DNA from: JAJDAH01 sp964487605
GTDB taxonomy: Bacteria; Myxococcota_A; Polyangia; Polyangiales; Polyangiaceae
Length of the DNA stretch: 64,000 nucleotides
Reading direction: 5' to 3'
Assembly: GCA_964487605.1 (NCBI GenBank)
Contig: CAZARU010000017.1
Coordinates: 1 to 64,000 of the forward strand
The number at the start of each line of letters is the position of its first letter. The first letter of the stretch is position 1. The notes beneath the pieces were generated by a model. That model was not told the DNA's origin. It saw only the letters and a list, made by a program, of their open reading frames with translations, and did no database searches. The position numbers and the translations under genes are program-made. This document shows, piece by piece, positions 26,656 to 35,234 of the stretch.

Positions 26656-26730
26656 TCGATGACGACGCAAGTCCCGAGAAACGCAGGGCCAAGCCTTCGA
26701 CCCTAACTTTTGTGACACGGGGCGGTTGAC

Positions 26731-26751
26731 TTGTATCACGACGTGATACAA
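26731..26751. promoter_or_regulatory. perfect palindromic operator upstream of the RHH gene
   Basis: Two 9-bp arms (TTGTATCAC and GTGATACAA) are separated by 3 bp and lie 11 bp before the GTG start of the RHH gene. A plausible -35 box (TTGACT, 26726-26731) touches the left arm and a weak -10-like TACAAA falls in the right arm, so a bound protein would block the promoter. AT content is well above the surroundings. Autoregulation by the RHH protein is the simplest reading. Confidence 0.75.
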
Positions 26752-26762
26752 AGTCCGTCCTC

Positions 26763-27212
26763 GTGACACACGACGACGAGCGCGAGGCAGCCGGTGAGGA
26801 TGGTGTGGCGGGACGGCCCCGAAAGGAGCGCGTCCTCCACACCCGGATCCCGGCGGTTCTCGAGGCCGAGCTGAAGGCGGCCGCCGACGCGCTCCGGGTC
26901 CCGGTCTCGAACCTGGTGAGGACCATCCTCGAGGACGCCGTGACCATCGCGGACCGTGCGACGGGGCACGTCGAGGCCCGGATAACGCAGGCCGCGAGGG
27001 GGGTCCTCGATCAGCGCGAGCGAGCCCGCAAGGGTGGAGGACCCGCGGGGCTCGCGGGCGTCGTCGCGTACCAGCCGGTCATCGTGGCGGTCGCGACGAC
27101 GTGCGCGTCGTGCGATGCGAGACTCGAGCCCGGAGACGACGCGGCCCTCGGAGTGAGCGATCGAGCGTCGCCGCGCATCTTCGTCTGCAAGGAGTGCTTG
27201 CCCAAGCGGTAG
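26763..27212 (+). CDS. ribbon-helix-helix regulator with C-terminal zinc ribbon
   Basis: A 149-residue cytosolic protein from GTG 26763. The N-terminal part has an RHH (MetJ/Arc) DNA-binding fold: a strand (ERVLHTRIPAVLE), then a helix pair (AADALRVPVSNLVRTILEDA). The C-terminal 40 residues carry two Cys pairs (CASCDARL and CKECLPKR), a likely zinc ribbon. RHH plus zinc-ribbon is an uncommon pairing and may sense metal or redox state. The palindrome at its promoter fits an RHH dimer-of-dimers site, so it probably represses itself. The small helical protein at 27354 and a hybrid histidine kinase follow on the same strand. Confidence 0.83.
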   Translation: MTHDDEREAAGEDGVAGRPRKERVLHTRIPAVLEAELKAAADALRVPVSNLVRTILEDAVTIADRATGHVEARITQAARGVLDQRERARKGGGPAGLAGVVAYQPVIVAVATTCASCDARLEPGDDAALGVSDRASPRIFVCKECLPKR

Positions 27213-27353
27213 GAGACGCGCTCGACAGCCCGTCCCAGGCGCCCCGCCGTCGCGGCGCGCTCTGACCACCGAGAGCTGGATCCCCCGGCATGTCGCCGGG
27301 AGGTCGACAGGAGGAGTGCGCCCGGCGCGCTCGAAGGAAACAGGAGCAAGACC

Positions 27354-27587
27354 ATGATCGAAACCAACGACCGCGATGCTGCAGAGACCCGCGAAGAGCT
27401 CGTGGACGCGCTGTCCGGAGCCGCCACCGCTTGGGCGAAGTACGGCCTGAGCGTCGGAAGGCTCGCGCTCGAGGCTGCGTCCGAGACGCTCGGCCAGACC
27501 GCCCGCGTGCTCGGAAATCTGGCCGACGACATCGAGCGAGGAGGAGACGGTGATGAGACGGGTCTCGTTCGGTCGCCGAAGCCCTGA
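27354..27587 (+). CDS. small helical protein of unknown function
   Basis: A 77-residue protein with ATG 27354 and a weak GGAG 8 nt upstream. It is almost all one amphipathic helix pattern (LVDALSGAATAWAKYGLSVG, LALEAASETLGQTARVLGNL) with a polar tail, somewhat like phasin or membrane-surface proteins. Third-position GC is high, as in the surrounding genes, which supports real coding. It lies 141 bp after the RHH regulator and may fall under its control. No family recognised. Confidence 0.6.
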   Translation: MIETNDRDAAETREELVDALSGAATAWAKYGLSVGRLALEAASETLGQTARVLGNLADDIERGGDGDETGLVRSPKP

Positions 27588-27634
27588 CGCCCACAAGCTC
27601 GGGCTGTAGGGCGACGTGCCGGTCGCCCGGCCGC

Positions 27635-27653
27635 GCGGGCCCTCTGGGCCCGC
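27635..27653 (+). terminator. possible terminator hairpin
   Basis: An 8-bp perfect stem (GCGGGCCC / GGGCCCGC) with a TCT loop lies about 50 bp past the small gene and 50 bp before the histidine kinase start. No T tract, so termination is only suggested. Confidence 0.35.
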
Positions 27654-27704
27654 CGCGGTGGTGCCCCGGGCCGTTGGGCGCTATGGTGCGGTGGAGGGCT
27701 CAGG

Positions 27705-29645
27705 GTGACGGGGAACGACCACGAGGAGCGGAGGCTCGCGGCTGCGGTGGACTCGCTGTGCCGGTCCTTCGACGACGCACCGACGGGAGTTTTCGTCTGC
27801 ACCCTCGACGGCACCTGCATCGGCGTCAACCGGCGGCTGCTCACGTGGCTCCGCCCGACGCAGACCCCAGACGATCTGCGCGGAGCGCCCCTGCAGGTGC
27901 ACGACGTGGAGGGGCTGGCGGAGGCCCTGTATCGGGTCGCCGATGGCGACGCGACGGAGCTGGACGCCTCGGTCTTGCCGCTCGGGAACGCTCGCGGCCA
28001 GTGGCGTCTGTTCGTGCTGCCGTTCCGCGCGGATGACCGCGTCGTAGCCGCGCTCATCGTCGTGGACGACCTCCTCGAGGCTTCGCTCGCCGTGCAGGCG
28101 TTCGCCGCGTCGGAGCGCCGCTTTCGCCTCCTGGTCGACTCCGCGAGCGACGGCATCGCCGCCGTTCGGGACGGCACGGTGCTCTACGTCAATCGCGCCG
28201 GTGCGAACGTCCTCGGCGCGGAAGCGCCCGCGTCCCTGGTGGGGCGCCCGGTGGCGGAGCTCGTGTCCGACGAGGATCGCCCCGAGTTCCTCGAGTGGCT
28301 CGACGGGATGCGGCGGTCGGCGAGCCTCGACCCCACGGAGGTACGGCTCGTGCGGTGCGACGGCGCCGTCGTCTCGCTGGAGATGTCGGCGTCGCGCGAG
28401 CCCACGGGGGCGGAGAACGACGCCGGCTTCCTCTTCTTCCGGGACGTCACGGAGAAGCGTCGCCTACAGGCGGAGCTCGAGCGGGCGGCGCGCATGGAGT
28501 CCCTCGGACGCCTCGCGGGGGGCATCGCCCACGAGTTCAACAACCTGCTGACGGGGATCCGTGCGAGCCTGCAGATGGCGCGGCGCTCCAGCGGTGATCT
28601 CGTCGCCTCCTCCGAGGCGCTCGACCGTGCGGAGGCGGCTTCTCTGAGGGCAGCCGACGTGGTTCGGCAACTGCTCACCTTCAGCCGGGGCCCGGGAGCC
28701 GAGGCGACGCGCATCGACCCGAACCCGATCGTGCGCGAGGCGGTGGGGCTCGTCGCGGCGATGGGCGGCAAGGACGTGGAGATCGAGCTGGTGCTCGATC
28801 CGGACGCCGGCACGGTCTTCCTGTCGCCGGGCCACCTGCACCAGATCGTCCTGAACCTGCTGATCAACGCCCGCGATTCCATCCCACAGCGCGGACGCGT
28901 GCGCGTCCACACCACCCGGCGCCAGTTCTCCGAGGGGCGCGGGGAACCCGCCGGGCCCTGGGTGGTGCTCACCGTTGCCGACACGGGAGCCGGGATGGAC
29001 GCGTCCACGCGATCCCGGATCTTCGAGCCGTTCTTCACGACCAAGGCGGCGCTCGAAGGAACGGGCCTCGGGCTCGCGACGGTCTACGGCATCGTTCGGC
29101 AGGCCGGAGGCCACATCGACGTGAAGAGCGAGGTGGGTCACGGTACGACGTTTCGCGTGTTCCTGCCGCGGGTGGACGGAGAGCTGGCCCGGCAAGAGCG
29201 CGCTCAGGTCCTCGACGCCTCCGAAACCTACGGACGTCGCGAGACCGTGCTCGTCTGCGACGACGAGCCCCGGTTGGCCACGCTGACCGCAGGACTCCTC
29301 GATCCGCTGGGCTACCGCGCGCTCACGGCCTTCGACGCCGAGCGCGCGTTCTCGCTCTTGCTGGACGGCGGCGAGGACGTCCGGCTGCTCGTCCTGGACG
29401 TGCACCTTCGTCCCACGCCTGCCAAGGACGTCCTCGCTCGGATGGTGGCCCACGGTGTCACGACGCCGGTCATCCTCTCCAGCGGCTTCTCGCGCGAGGA
29501 CATCGGCGACGCGTTGCTGTCGAACCCGCTCGTCGTGGGCTATCTCGCCAAGCCCTACCCGGTGGAGGAGCTCGCGCGGATGATCCGCGAGGCGCTCGAC
29601 CACCCGCGGCACGTCTCGTCGAGCGTCCACCGCGGCCTTCACTGA
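27705..29645 (+). CDS. hybrid sensor histidine kinase with PAS and receiver domains
   Basis: A 646-residue soluble kinase from GTG 27705. Domains in order: two PAS folds (about 15-120 and 130-255, the second ending in the usual FFRDVTEKRRLQAELERAAR), a HisKA helix with phospho-acceptor His 276 in GGIAHEFNNLL, an HATPase_c domain (NLLINARDSI, DTGAGMD, FFTTKAALEGTGLGL), and a C-terminal receiver with phospho-Asp 565 in LVLDVHLRP and the conserved Lys in LAKPYP. This is the NtrB-like orphan hybrid layout common in myxobacteria. No membrane helices, so it senses a cytosolic signal. A partner regulator is not in the neighbourhood. Confidence 0.95.
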   Translation: MTGNDHEERRLAAAVDSLCRSFDDAPTGVFVCTLDGTCIGVNRRLLTWLRPTQTPDDLRGAPLQVHDVEGLAEALYRVADGDATELDASVLPLGNARGQWRLFVLPFRADDRVVAALIVVDDLLEASLAVQAFAASERRFRLLVDSASDGIAAVRDGTVLYVNRAGANVLGAEAPASLVGRPVAELVSDEDRPEFLEWLDGMRRSASLDPTEVRLVRCDGAVVSLEMSASREPTGAENDAGFLFFRDVTEKRRLQAELERAARMESLGRLAGGIAHEFNNLLTGIRASLQMARRSSGDLVASSEALDRAEAASLRAADVVRQLLTFSRGPGAEATRIDPNPIVREAVGLVAAMGGKDVEIELVLDPDAGTVFLSPGHLHQIVLNLLINARDSIPQRGRVRVHTTRRQFSEGRGEPAGPWVVLTVADTGAGMDASTRSRIFEPFFTTKAALEGTGLGLATVYGIVRQAGGHIDVKSEVGHGTTFRVFLPRVDGELARQERAQVLDASETYGRRETVLVCDDEPRLATLTAGLLDPLGYRALTAFDAERAFSLLLDGGEDVRLLVLDVHLRPTPAKDVLARMVAHGVTTPVILSSGFSREDIGDALLSNPLVVGYLAKPYPVEELARMIREALDHPRHVSSSVHRGLH

Positions 29646-29718
29646 CGCGGCCTGCCGTTTGCCGCGACGGCGCGCCAGCGGTATGCGCGTGCGGCGCCAC
29701 ACGGCGCCCGAGGCAACG

Positions 29719-31173
29719 ATGAGCGCAAGGAAGAAGACGACCGGGACTCCGAGCAAGCCCCAGGGCAGCCGCCGACCTGCGAGGCGCAAGCGTGGTCCCT
29801 CGCGTCGCGGCGCCGAGGGCGGGACGACGCCGGAAACGCTCGTCGCGGAGCTCGAACGGCAGGGCATCACGTGCGCGAAGGTCGGCGGGTTCGACGTCGA
29901 TGGCGTGCTGCGTGGCAAGTACGTGTCGCTCCAGAAGTTGCGCGCTGCGCTCCGCAAGGGATTCGGCTTTTGCGACGTCATCTTCGGGTGGGACATCGCC
30001 GACGCGCTCTACGACAACGCCGCGGTCACGGGGTGGCACACGGGCTATCCGGACGCCCACGCCGTCCTGGATCCGAAGACGCTGCGGACGATTCCCTGGG
30101 AGCCGGGCGTCGCGGCCATGCTGTGCGACTTTCGCGACGAGCGCGGGAGACCGCACCCCGCGTGCCCTCGCTCGGTGCTGAAGAGGGTGCTCGACCGAGG
30201 ACGCCGGATGGGATTCGAGGCGAAGATCGGCGTCGAGTTCGAGTTCTTCGTGTATCGCGAGACCCCCCAGTCGCTTCAGGCCAAGCGATTTCGGGACCTC
30301 GTCCCGCTGGATCCGGGCATGTACGGGTACAGCTGGGTCCGCGAGGGGCAGAGTCACGAGTTCATGGCTGCCATGCTCGACGGACTGCGGGCGTTCGGCA
30401 TCGACCTCGAGGGCCTTCACACCGAGACCGGGCCGGGCGTCTACGAAGCGGCGATAGCCTACGACGACGCGCTCGCCGCCGCGGACAAGGCGGCGCTGTT
30501 CAAGACCGCGCTGAAGCAGATCGCGCACCGGCACGGCCTCGCGGTCACGTTCATGGCGAAGTGTAGTGAAGCCCTGCCCGGCGCGAGCGGTCATCTGCAT
30601 CAGAGCCTGGTCTCGGGCGGTGCGAATGCGTTCTACGACGCACGCGCGAAGTACGGCATGTCGTCCACCATGAGGCGGTACGTGGGCGGACAGATGGCGC
30701 TCATGAAGGCGCTCACGGCCGTGTACTCGCCCACGATCAACAGCTACAAGAGGTACGTCCCCGGCTTGTGGGCGCCTCTCAGTGCGTCCTGGGGCGTCGA
30801 GAATCGGACGTGCGCCATCCGGATCGTGTCGCCGGGGGAGCCGGGCTCGCTGCGCGTCGAGTACCGGCAGACCGCGGCGGACATCAACCCGTACCTCGCC
30901 ATCGCCGCGAGCGTCGGCGCGGGCCTCTACGGCATCGAGCACGAGCTGGACCCGGGGCCCGAGACACGAGGCGAGGCGCCGAACGACGGACCCGCTCGCC
31001 TCCCGCGGACGCTGGCGCAGGCGACCGACGAACTCTCGAAGAGCCGCGCCGCGAAGCAGGTCCTCGGGGCAGACTTCGTGGATCATTACGTCCGGACGCG
31101 CCAGTGGGAGGTGAGGTGCTACGACCGGGCCGTCACCGACTGGGAGCTCGCCCGGTACTTCGAGGCGGTGTGA
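29719..31173 (+). CDS. glutamine-synthetase-family ligase (gamma-glutamylamide synthetase-like)
   Basis: A 484-residue cytosolic enzyme. ATG 29719 is preferred over a TTG 60 bp upstream because the first 20 residues there are Arg-rich noise. Motifs: VEFEFFVYR and GPGVYEAAIAYDDA for metal binding, SGHLHQSL, then NSYKRYVPGLWAPLSASWG and VEYRQTAADINPYLA, all of the GS core. These belong to the GlnA-like/PuuA/IpuC branch that joins glutamate to an amine rather than to ammonia. It overlaps the next gene's start (TGATG), an iron alcohol dehydrogenase; the pair fits an amino-alcohol or polyamine breakdown route. Substrate unproven. Confidence 0.9.
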   Translation: MSARKKTTGTPSKPQGSRRPARRKRGPSRRGAEGGTTPETLVAELERQGITCAKVGGFDVDGVLRGKYVSLQKLRAALRKGFGFCDVIFGWDIADALYDNAAVTGWHTGYPDAHAVLDPKTLRTIPWEPGVAAMLCDFRDERGRPHPACPRSVLKRVLDRGRRMGFEAKIGVEFEFFVYRETPQSLQAKRFRDLVPLDPGMYGYSWVREGQSHEFMAAMLDGLRAFGIDLEGLHTETGPGVYEAAIAYDDALAAADKAALFKTALKQIAHRHGLAVTFMAKCSEALPGASGHLHQSLVSGGANAFYDARAKYGMSSTMRRYVGGQMALMKALTAVYSPTINSYKRYVPGLWAPLSASWGVENRTCAIRIVSPGEPGSLRVEYRQTAADINPYLAIAASVGAGLYGIEHELDPGPETRGEAPNDGPARLPRTLAQATDELSKSRAAKQVLGADFVDHYVRTRQWEVRCYDRAVTDWELARYFEAV

Positions 31174-32309
31174 TGGTTGCCATCTGGAGCTTTCCGACGC
31201 GGGTGGTGTTCGGCGCCGGCGAGGTGGCGAGGCTGGGCGACGAGGTGGCGGCGATCGGTGCCGCCCGATCCCTGATCGTGACCGACCTCGGGGTGGAAGC
31301 TGCCGGACTCGTTCGACCCGTCGTGGCAGCGCTCGAAGCGCGCGGCATCGTCGCTGCGGTCTACACGGGCGTGGACGGCAACCCCGTCGAGGCGAACGTC
31401 GAGGGTGGGTTTGCGGCCTTCGAGGCGCACCGTGCGGACTCCATCGTCGCGGTGGGCGGCGGGTCCCCCATGGACGTCGCGAAGCTCGTCGCCGTTCGGA
31501 GCCGAACCCCGCTCCCGTTCGAGGAGTTGGACGACTCGGTGGGCGGCGGTCGACACGTGCCCACGGGCCTACCCCCCGTCATCACCGTTCCCACCACCGC
31601 CGGTACGGGCAGCGAGGTCGGGCGCGCCGGCGTCGTCACGCTGCGGTCGACCAACCGCAAGACCGTGATCTTTTCCCCCAGCATGATGCCTCGGCTCGCG
31701 CTCCTGGATCCGGCGCTCACCGTGAGCATGCCGCCCCGGACGACCGCGGCGACCGGCTTCGACGCGCTCACTCACTGCATCGAGGCATATTTCGCGAAGG
31801 GAGATCACCCCATGGCCGATGCGATCGCGCTCGCCGGCGTGGACCTCGTCTCGAAGAACCTCGGGCGTGCCGTCACGAATCCCGAGGACCTCTCCGCGCG
31901 TGGCGCCATGATGAAGGCGGCGATGATGGGGGCCGTTGCTTTCCAGAAGGGCCTCGGCGCGTGCCATTCCCTCGCGCACCCCCTCTCCAGCGACGCCGGG
32001 TTGCATCACGGGCTCGCGAACGCCCTGTGCCTGCCCGCGGTCGCGGACTTCAACGAGCCGACCATCGTCGAGCGGGTCCTCCACGTCGGGATCCTTCTCG
32101 GTGGCGAGCCGGAGCTGGGGGCGTGTTCCGCGAAACTCCGGGAGCTGCGGCAGGCCGTCGGCCTCCCTCCCGGCCTCTCCGCCGCCGGTGTCCCCGCGGC
32201 GCTGCTCGAGCAGCTCGCGGACAAGGCGATCGACGACGCCTGTCACCGGGACAACCCACGACCCTGTACGCGCGACGATCTGCTGGCGCTCTACCGCGCA
32301 TCGCTCTGA
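31173..32309 (+). CDS. iron-containing alcohol dehydrogenase
   Basis: A 378-residue group III alcohol dehydrogenase. ATG 31173 overlaps the preceding stop (TGATG). It shows the NAD-binding signature AVGGGSPMDVAK, PTTAGTGSEV, and the iron-ligand region with DALTHCIEAY, CHSLAHPLSS and the later His in LHHGLANAL. It oxidises alcohols to aldehydes with NAD. In context it may oxidise the hydroxyl of a gamma-glutamyl alkanolamide made by the upstream ligase; an aldehyde dehydrogenase exists at 55612 but is far away. Function by homology firm, pathway inferred. Confidence 0.94.
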   Translation: MVAIWSFPTRVVFGAGEVARLGDEVAAIGAARSLIVTDLGVEAAGLVRPVVAALEARGIVAAVYTGVDGNPVEANVEGGFAAFEAHRADSIVAVGGGSPMDVAKLVAVRSRTPLPFEELDDSVGGGRHVPTGLPPVITVPTTAGTGSEVGRAGVVTLRSTNRKTVIFSPSMMPRLALLDPALTVSMPPRTTAATGFDALTHCIEAYFAKGDHPMADAIALAGVDLVSKNLGRAVTNPEDLSARGAMMKAAMMGAVAFQKGLGACHSLAHPLSSDAGLHHGLANALCLPAVADFNEPTIVERVLHVGILLGGEPELGACSAKLRELRQAVGLPPGLSAAGVPAALLEQLADKAIDDACHRDNPRPCTRDDLLALYRASL

Positions 32310-32355
32310 CGCGCCGGATTCGCGGCCAGGCCCGGTCCCGCGTTTCGGCCCGGGC

Positions 32356-32985
32356 TCAGGGCTTCAGCATTCGCTTCAGGTCGTCGGCAGCAGCGAGCAG
32401 GTCGAACCGCACGTCCACCTCCACGAGCGTCTGGACGCCGATGACGATGGCGACGAGGATCGCGGCGACGTGGCTCGCGCTGATGTCGGCGCGAACGGCG
32501 CCCGCCGCCTGGCCCTGCCGCACCACGCCTGCGACTCGCTCCATCCCGGAGCTCACCACGCGCACGTACTCCTTGCGCAGCTTCTCGGAGCGCGCGCACG
32601 CTTCGTAGAACTGGTGCGAGCGGATCGAGTCGCCGAACGGAAAGGTCCCTGTCGCGACCGCGGTCACGAACAGGTCGATGGTGCGGTCGAGGTCGAGCCC
32701 CGCGTTGCCCGTCGCGATCACCAGGTCCATGAAGGAGCTGGTCACCTGGGTCATCGCCGCGGCGATGAGATCGTCCCGGGTCTGGAAGTGGACGTAGAAC
32801 GCGCCGCGCGTGAAGCCCGCCCGGGAGGCGATGGCGTCCAGGCTGGGGCCGGTCAGCCCCTGTTCCGCGAACAGGTCGATCGCCGCCGCGAGCAGCCGCT
32901 GTCGGGTCTCCTCCTTCGCCGTATCGCGAGATGTCGGGTTTTTTCCGCCCGCCGAGCGTGGGACCTGCGAGGCACCGGACATCAT
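32356..32985 (-). CDS. TetR family repressor
   Basis: A 209-residue regulator from ATG 32985 (ATG 32982 is equally possible). The N-terminal helix-turn-helix reads RLLAAAIDLFAEQGL, PSLDAIASRAGFTRGAFYVH, FQTRDDLI, and the rest is an all-helical ligand-binding part. It is divergent from alkB with two near-identical operators in the 80-bp gap, so it very likely represses alkB and itself, released by an alkane-derived or fatty ligand. The ligand is inference. Confidence 0.93.
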   Translation of the reverse strand: MMSGASQVPRSAGGKNPTSRDTAKEETRQRLLAAAIDLFAEQGLTGPSLDAIASRAGFTRGAFYVHFQTRDDLIAAAMTQVTSSFMDLVIATGNAGLDLDRTIDLFVTAVATGTFPFGDSIRSHQFYEACARSEKLRKEYVRVVSSGMERVAGVVRQGQAAGAVRADISASHVAAILVAIVIGVQTLVEVDVRFDLLAAADDLKRMLKP

Positions 32986-32992
32986 TGCCTGC

Positions 32993-33020
32993 TTGACATA
33001 CCGGTTCGTATGTGAAAAAT
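32993..33020 (+). promoter_or_regulatory. candidate alkB promoter
   Basis: A perfect -35 hexamer TTGACA (32993-32998) with AAAAAT (33015-33020) as a -10-like box at 16-bp spacing, ending 45 bp before the alkB start. Operator 1 fills the spacer between the two boxes, which fits repression by blocking RNA polymerase. Confidence 0.65.
32996..33013. promoter_or_regulatory. TetR operator 1
   Basis: An inverted repeat ACATAC-N6-GTATGT between the tetR and alkB starts. It has the same 6-bp arms and spacing as operator 2, and its centre is 31 bp away, three helical turns. Confidence 0.85.
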
Positions 33021-33026
33021 CAACCG

Positions 33027-33044
33027 ACATACGACGCCGTATGT
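33027..33044. promoter_or_regulatory. TetR operator 2
   Basis: ACATAC-N6-GTATGT again, with matching flanks (GACATAC...GTATGTGAA) to operator 1. It lies downstream of the candidate alkB promoter, 21 bp before its start codon. Confidence 0.85.
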
Positions 33045-33065
33045 GAACCCGAGGAGCGTAGAACC

Positions 33066-34232
33066 ATGAGCCAGGCGGCAGCATTCGCGGAAGAGGTCCC
33101 GGGGTCCCCCGTTCGCGCCGATGCCTTCGAGAAACCCGACGCGGGACCGCCCGTCGGCGCGGCGGCCATCGCGAGGTTGTGGGCGGCGCACCTGCTCTGC
33201 CTCGTGCTGCCTCTGACGAGTCTCGCGTTCCTCGTCACCGGACCCCACGTCTGGTACGTCAGCCTCGCTTTCTTCGGGGTCATCGTCGCGTCGGTCGTCA
33301 TCGACAACCACGCCGGACCGGCGCTCCATCAGCCCGCCAGCAACCTGCCGTCGTGGCCGTTCGATGCCGTGCTCTACGGGCTGACCCTCATCCAGTTCGC
33401 GAACATCGTCTTGTGGGCGCAGCTGGTCTCCGTCACCGGGCTTCTGTCCATCGACGCGTTCTTCGGCTGGCTCATCGTCGGCGTGAACTCCGGTTACTCC
33501 GGCATCGTGGTCGCCCACGAGCTGATCCACCGCAACGGGCGGCACTTTCAGACCCTGGGACGGCTGCTGCTCGTCACGGTCATGTACGAGCACTTCTACA
33601 CCGAGCACATCCGCGGCCACCACGCGCGTGTGGGCACCGACGAAGATCCCGCGACGGCCCGGTTCGGGGAGCGATACAACCAGTTCTTCCGGCGCACGGT
33701 TCCAGCGCAGTTCCGGAGCGCGTGGCGGCTCGAGGCCAAGCGACTCGGAGACGTCGGAATGAAGTGGTGGGACCCGCGGCACGTCCGCAACCGCCTGGTC
33801 CACGGGCTGGTCGCGCAGGTCGCGCTCGCGGCCACGCTGGGCGCCGTGTTCGGCTGGGTCGCGCTGGTGGCGTTCGTGGCCCAGGCGTTCATCGCCATCA
33901 GGCTGCTCGAGGCCGTGAACTACTTCGAGCACTACGGGCTGCGTCGGCGGGACAAGCGTGTGCGCCCCATCGACTCCTGGGACACGGACTCCTGGTTCAC
34001 GCTGTACACGCTCGTCGGCTTGTCTCGGCACGCCGACCACCACGCGTTCGCGTCGCGGCCGTACCAGAAGCTGCGGCGCTGGGAGCAGAGCCCGAAGCTA
34101 CCGCGCGGATACTTCGGGATGGTCGAGATGGTGATCGTGAACAACGGCAAGTTCCTCCAGCTCATGGATGAAGAGCTTCGGCGGGTGAAGCTCGGCCCCT
34201 ACGAGGAACTCGAAGCGCCTCGCCCGGCCTAG
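33066..34232 (+). CDS. alkB: alkane 1-monooxygenase
   Basis: A 388-residue integral-membrane non-heme diiron hydroxylase that oxidises the end carbon of medium-chain alkanes. ATG 33066 follows GAGGAG. The three His boxes are present: HELIHR at about 155, EHIRGHH at about 180 and LSRHADHHA at about 320, with the family motif NYFEHYGLRR before the last. Membrane helices match (LWAAHLLCLVLPLTSLAFLV, VALAATLGAVFGWVALVAFV). It needs rubredoxin and rubredoxin reductase, neither of which is in this window. It is controlled by the divergent TetR gene through two operators. Confidence 0.97.
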   Translation: MSQAAAFAEEVPGSPVRADAFEKPDAGPPVGAAAIARLWAAHLLCLVLPLTSLAFLVTGPHVWYVSLAFFGVIVASVVIDNHAGPALHQPASNLPSWPFDAVLYGLTLIQFANIVLWAQLVSVTGLLSIDAFFGWLIVGVNSGYSGIVVAHELIHRNGRHFQTLGRLLLVTVMYEHFYTEHIRGHHARVGTDEDPATARFGERYNQFFRRTVPAQFRSAWRLEAKRLGDVGMKWWDPRHVRNRLVHGLVAQVALAATLGAVFGWVALVAFVAQAFIAIRLLEAVNYFEHYGLRRRDKRVRPIDSWDTDSWFTLYTLVGLSRHADHHAFASRPYQKLRRWEQSPKLPRGYFGMVEMVIVNNGKFLQLMDEELRRVKLGPYEELEAPRPA

Positions 34233-34464
34233 CCTGCGCCGGCCAGGCCCCTGACACCGAGATCAGCCGCGCCGTCAGCTCGCTGGCGTGAGGGAGGGTG
34301 TCGCGACGGGCCGCGGTCCCCGACAAGCGTGGGAAGTCCAGGAGTTGTGCGGCGGCGGTGCGCTCGCGCGACCCGCTGGCACGCCCGTCGCATCGCGGCA
34401 GGTACTGGAACTTTTCCATGGACCGTTCGCCGTGGCATGCCGCCCCGGCGAGGGAGCTGGACCA

Positions 34465-34797
34465 ATGCGCCGACCGAAGCCACAGAGCGAGCTCTTGACC
34501 GTCGAGGCTTGGCTGAACCGCGCGAGGAGGGCGCGTCGGCGGGGGGAGTCGCGGAAGGCGCTGGTGGCGCTCCGGTCGGCCGCCCACGCGGACGAGGGCG
34601 ACGCACGCGTGTGGACGCTCTACGGCGTACAGTGTGCCGTGGTCGGGAAGGTCGAGGACGCCGTGCGTGCGCTCGGCCGGGCGCGCTGGCTGCGGGAGCG
34701 AGCGCGGGACGGCGCTCGCGCGCACGTCACGAAGCAGCTGGAGGACGCCCTGTCGCTCGGCGGAGCCGCCGCGTTCCGCGCGCGTTTCGCCACCTGA
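34465..34797 (+). CDS. small TPR-like protein
   Basis: A 110-residue soluble protein with ATG 34465 and GGGAG 8 nt upstream. It is basic and helical, with one clear TPR-like helix pair (ARRRGESRKALVALRSAAHA, WTLYGVQCAVVGKVEDAVRA) and a second partial one. Probably a protein-protein contact module. The frame runs open upstream to 34288, but that part is Arg/Gly noise without a start signal. It is convergent with the zinc-ribbon gene 28 bp away. Confidence 0.6.
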   Translation: MRRPKPQSELLTVEAWLNRARRARRRGESRKALVALRSAAHADEGDARVWTLYGVQCAVVGKVEDAVRALGRARWLRERARDGARAHVTKQLEDALSLGGAAAFRARFAT

Positions 34798-34825
34798 AAC
34801 GCGCCTCGGCCCGCCTCATGTCCGG

Positions 34826-35131
34826 TCAGCCTGCGGGCGCTTCCGGGCCGCGAGAGACATAGGCGAGTCCCATCGGGTCGAACGAACGCAGCGTGTTGCG
34901 AGTACAGAGCGGACAGTGCCACCCGACCTGAAACGGTGAGGCGTCGGCGCCGATGCTGTGGGCGGGCGCGTTCTCGCGCACGCCGCGCCGTGCATCCACC
35001 GCCCACCCTCGCAGGACGTGCCGGCGCTCGTCGAGGTCGGCCCCGAGGGTCGCCTGGCACTCGCAGCGGGACTGGACGGACGCGACGCGCACGACGAACG
35101 TGAAATAAGCGGCGGGCGCGCGGTCGGTCAA
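34826..35131 (-). CDS. small zinc-ribbon protein
   Basis: A 101-residue protein from a TTG at 35131 (a GTG 39 bp in is an alternative). It has a Cys pair CEC in SRCECQATLGADL and a second, CPLC, in VGWHCPLCTRNTL, separated by a basic stretch, enough for one zinc site. A short beta strand (AYFTFVVRVASV) precedes the first pair. No family recognised. It is followed upstream on the same strand by the CPXCG protein, so two small zinc-type genes sit together. Confidence 0.55.
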   Translation of the reverse strand: MTDRAPAAYFTFVVRVASVQSRCECQATLGADLDERRHVLRGWAVDARRGVRENAPAHSIGADASPFQVGWHCPLCTRNTLRSFDPMGLAYVSRGPEAPAG

Positions 35132-35234
35132 GCTCGGCGTCGAAGGAGCGGCGAAGCCCGGGTTCGCGGAGGCTCCCCCTTCGCGCCGCGCCGCTGGCGC
35201 GCCTCCCTTGGGGGTCGCTCCGACCCGTCTCCGG

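Noticed and set aside
27282..27300. Hairpin CCCGGC/GCCGGG before the small helical gene
   Set aside because: Short, no T tract, and such palindromes are frequent at this GC level.
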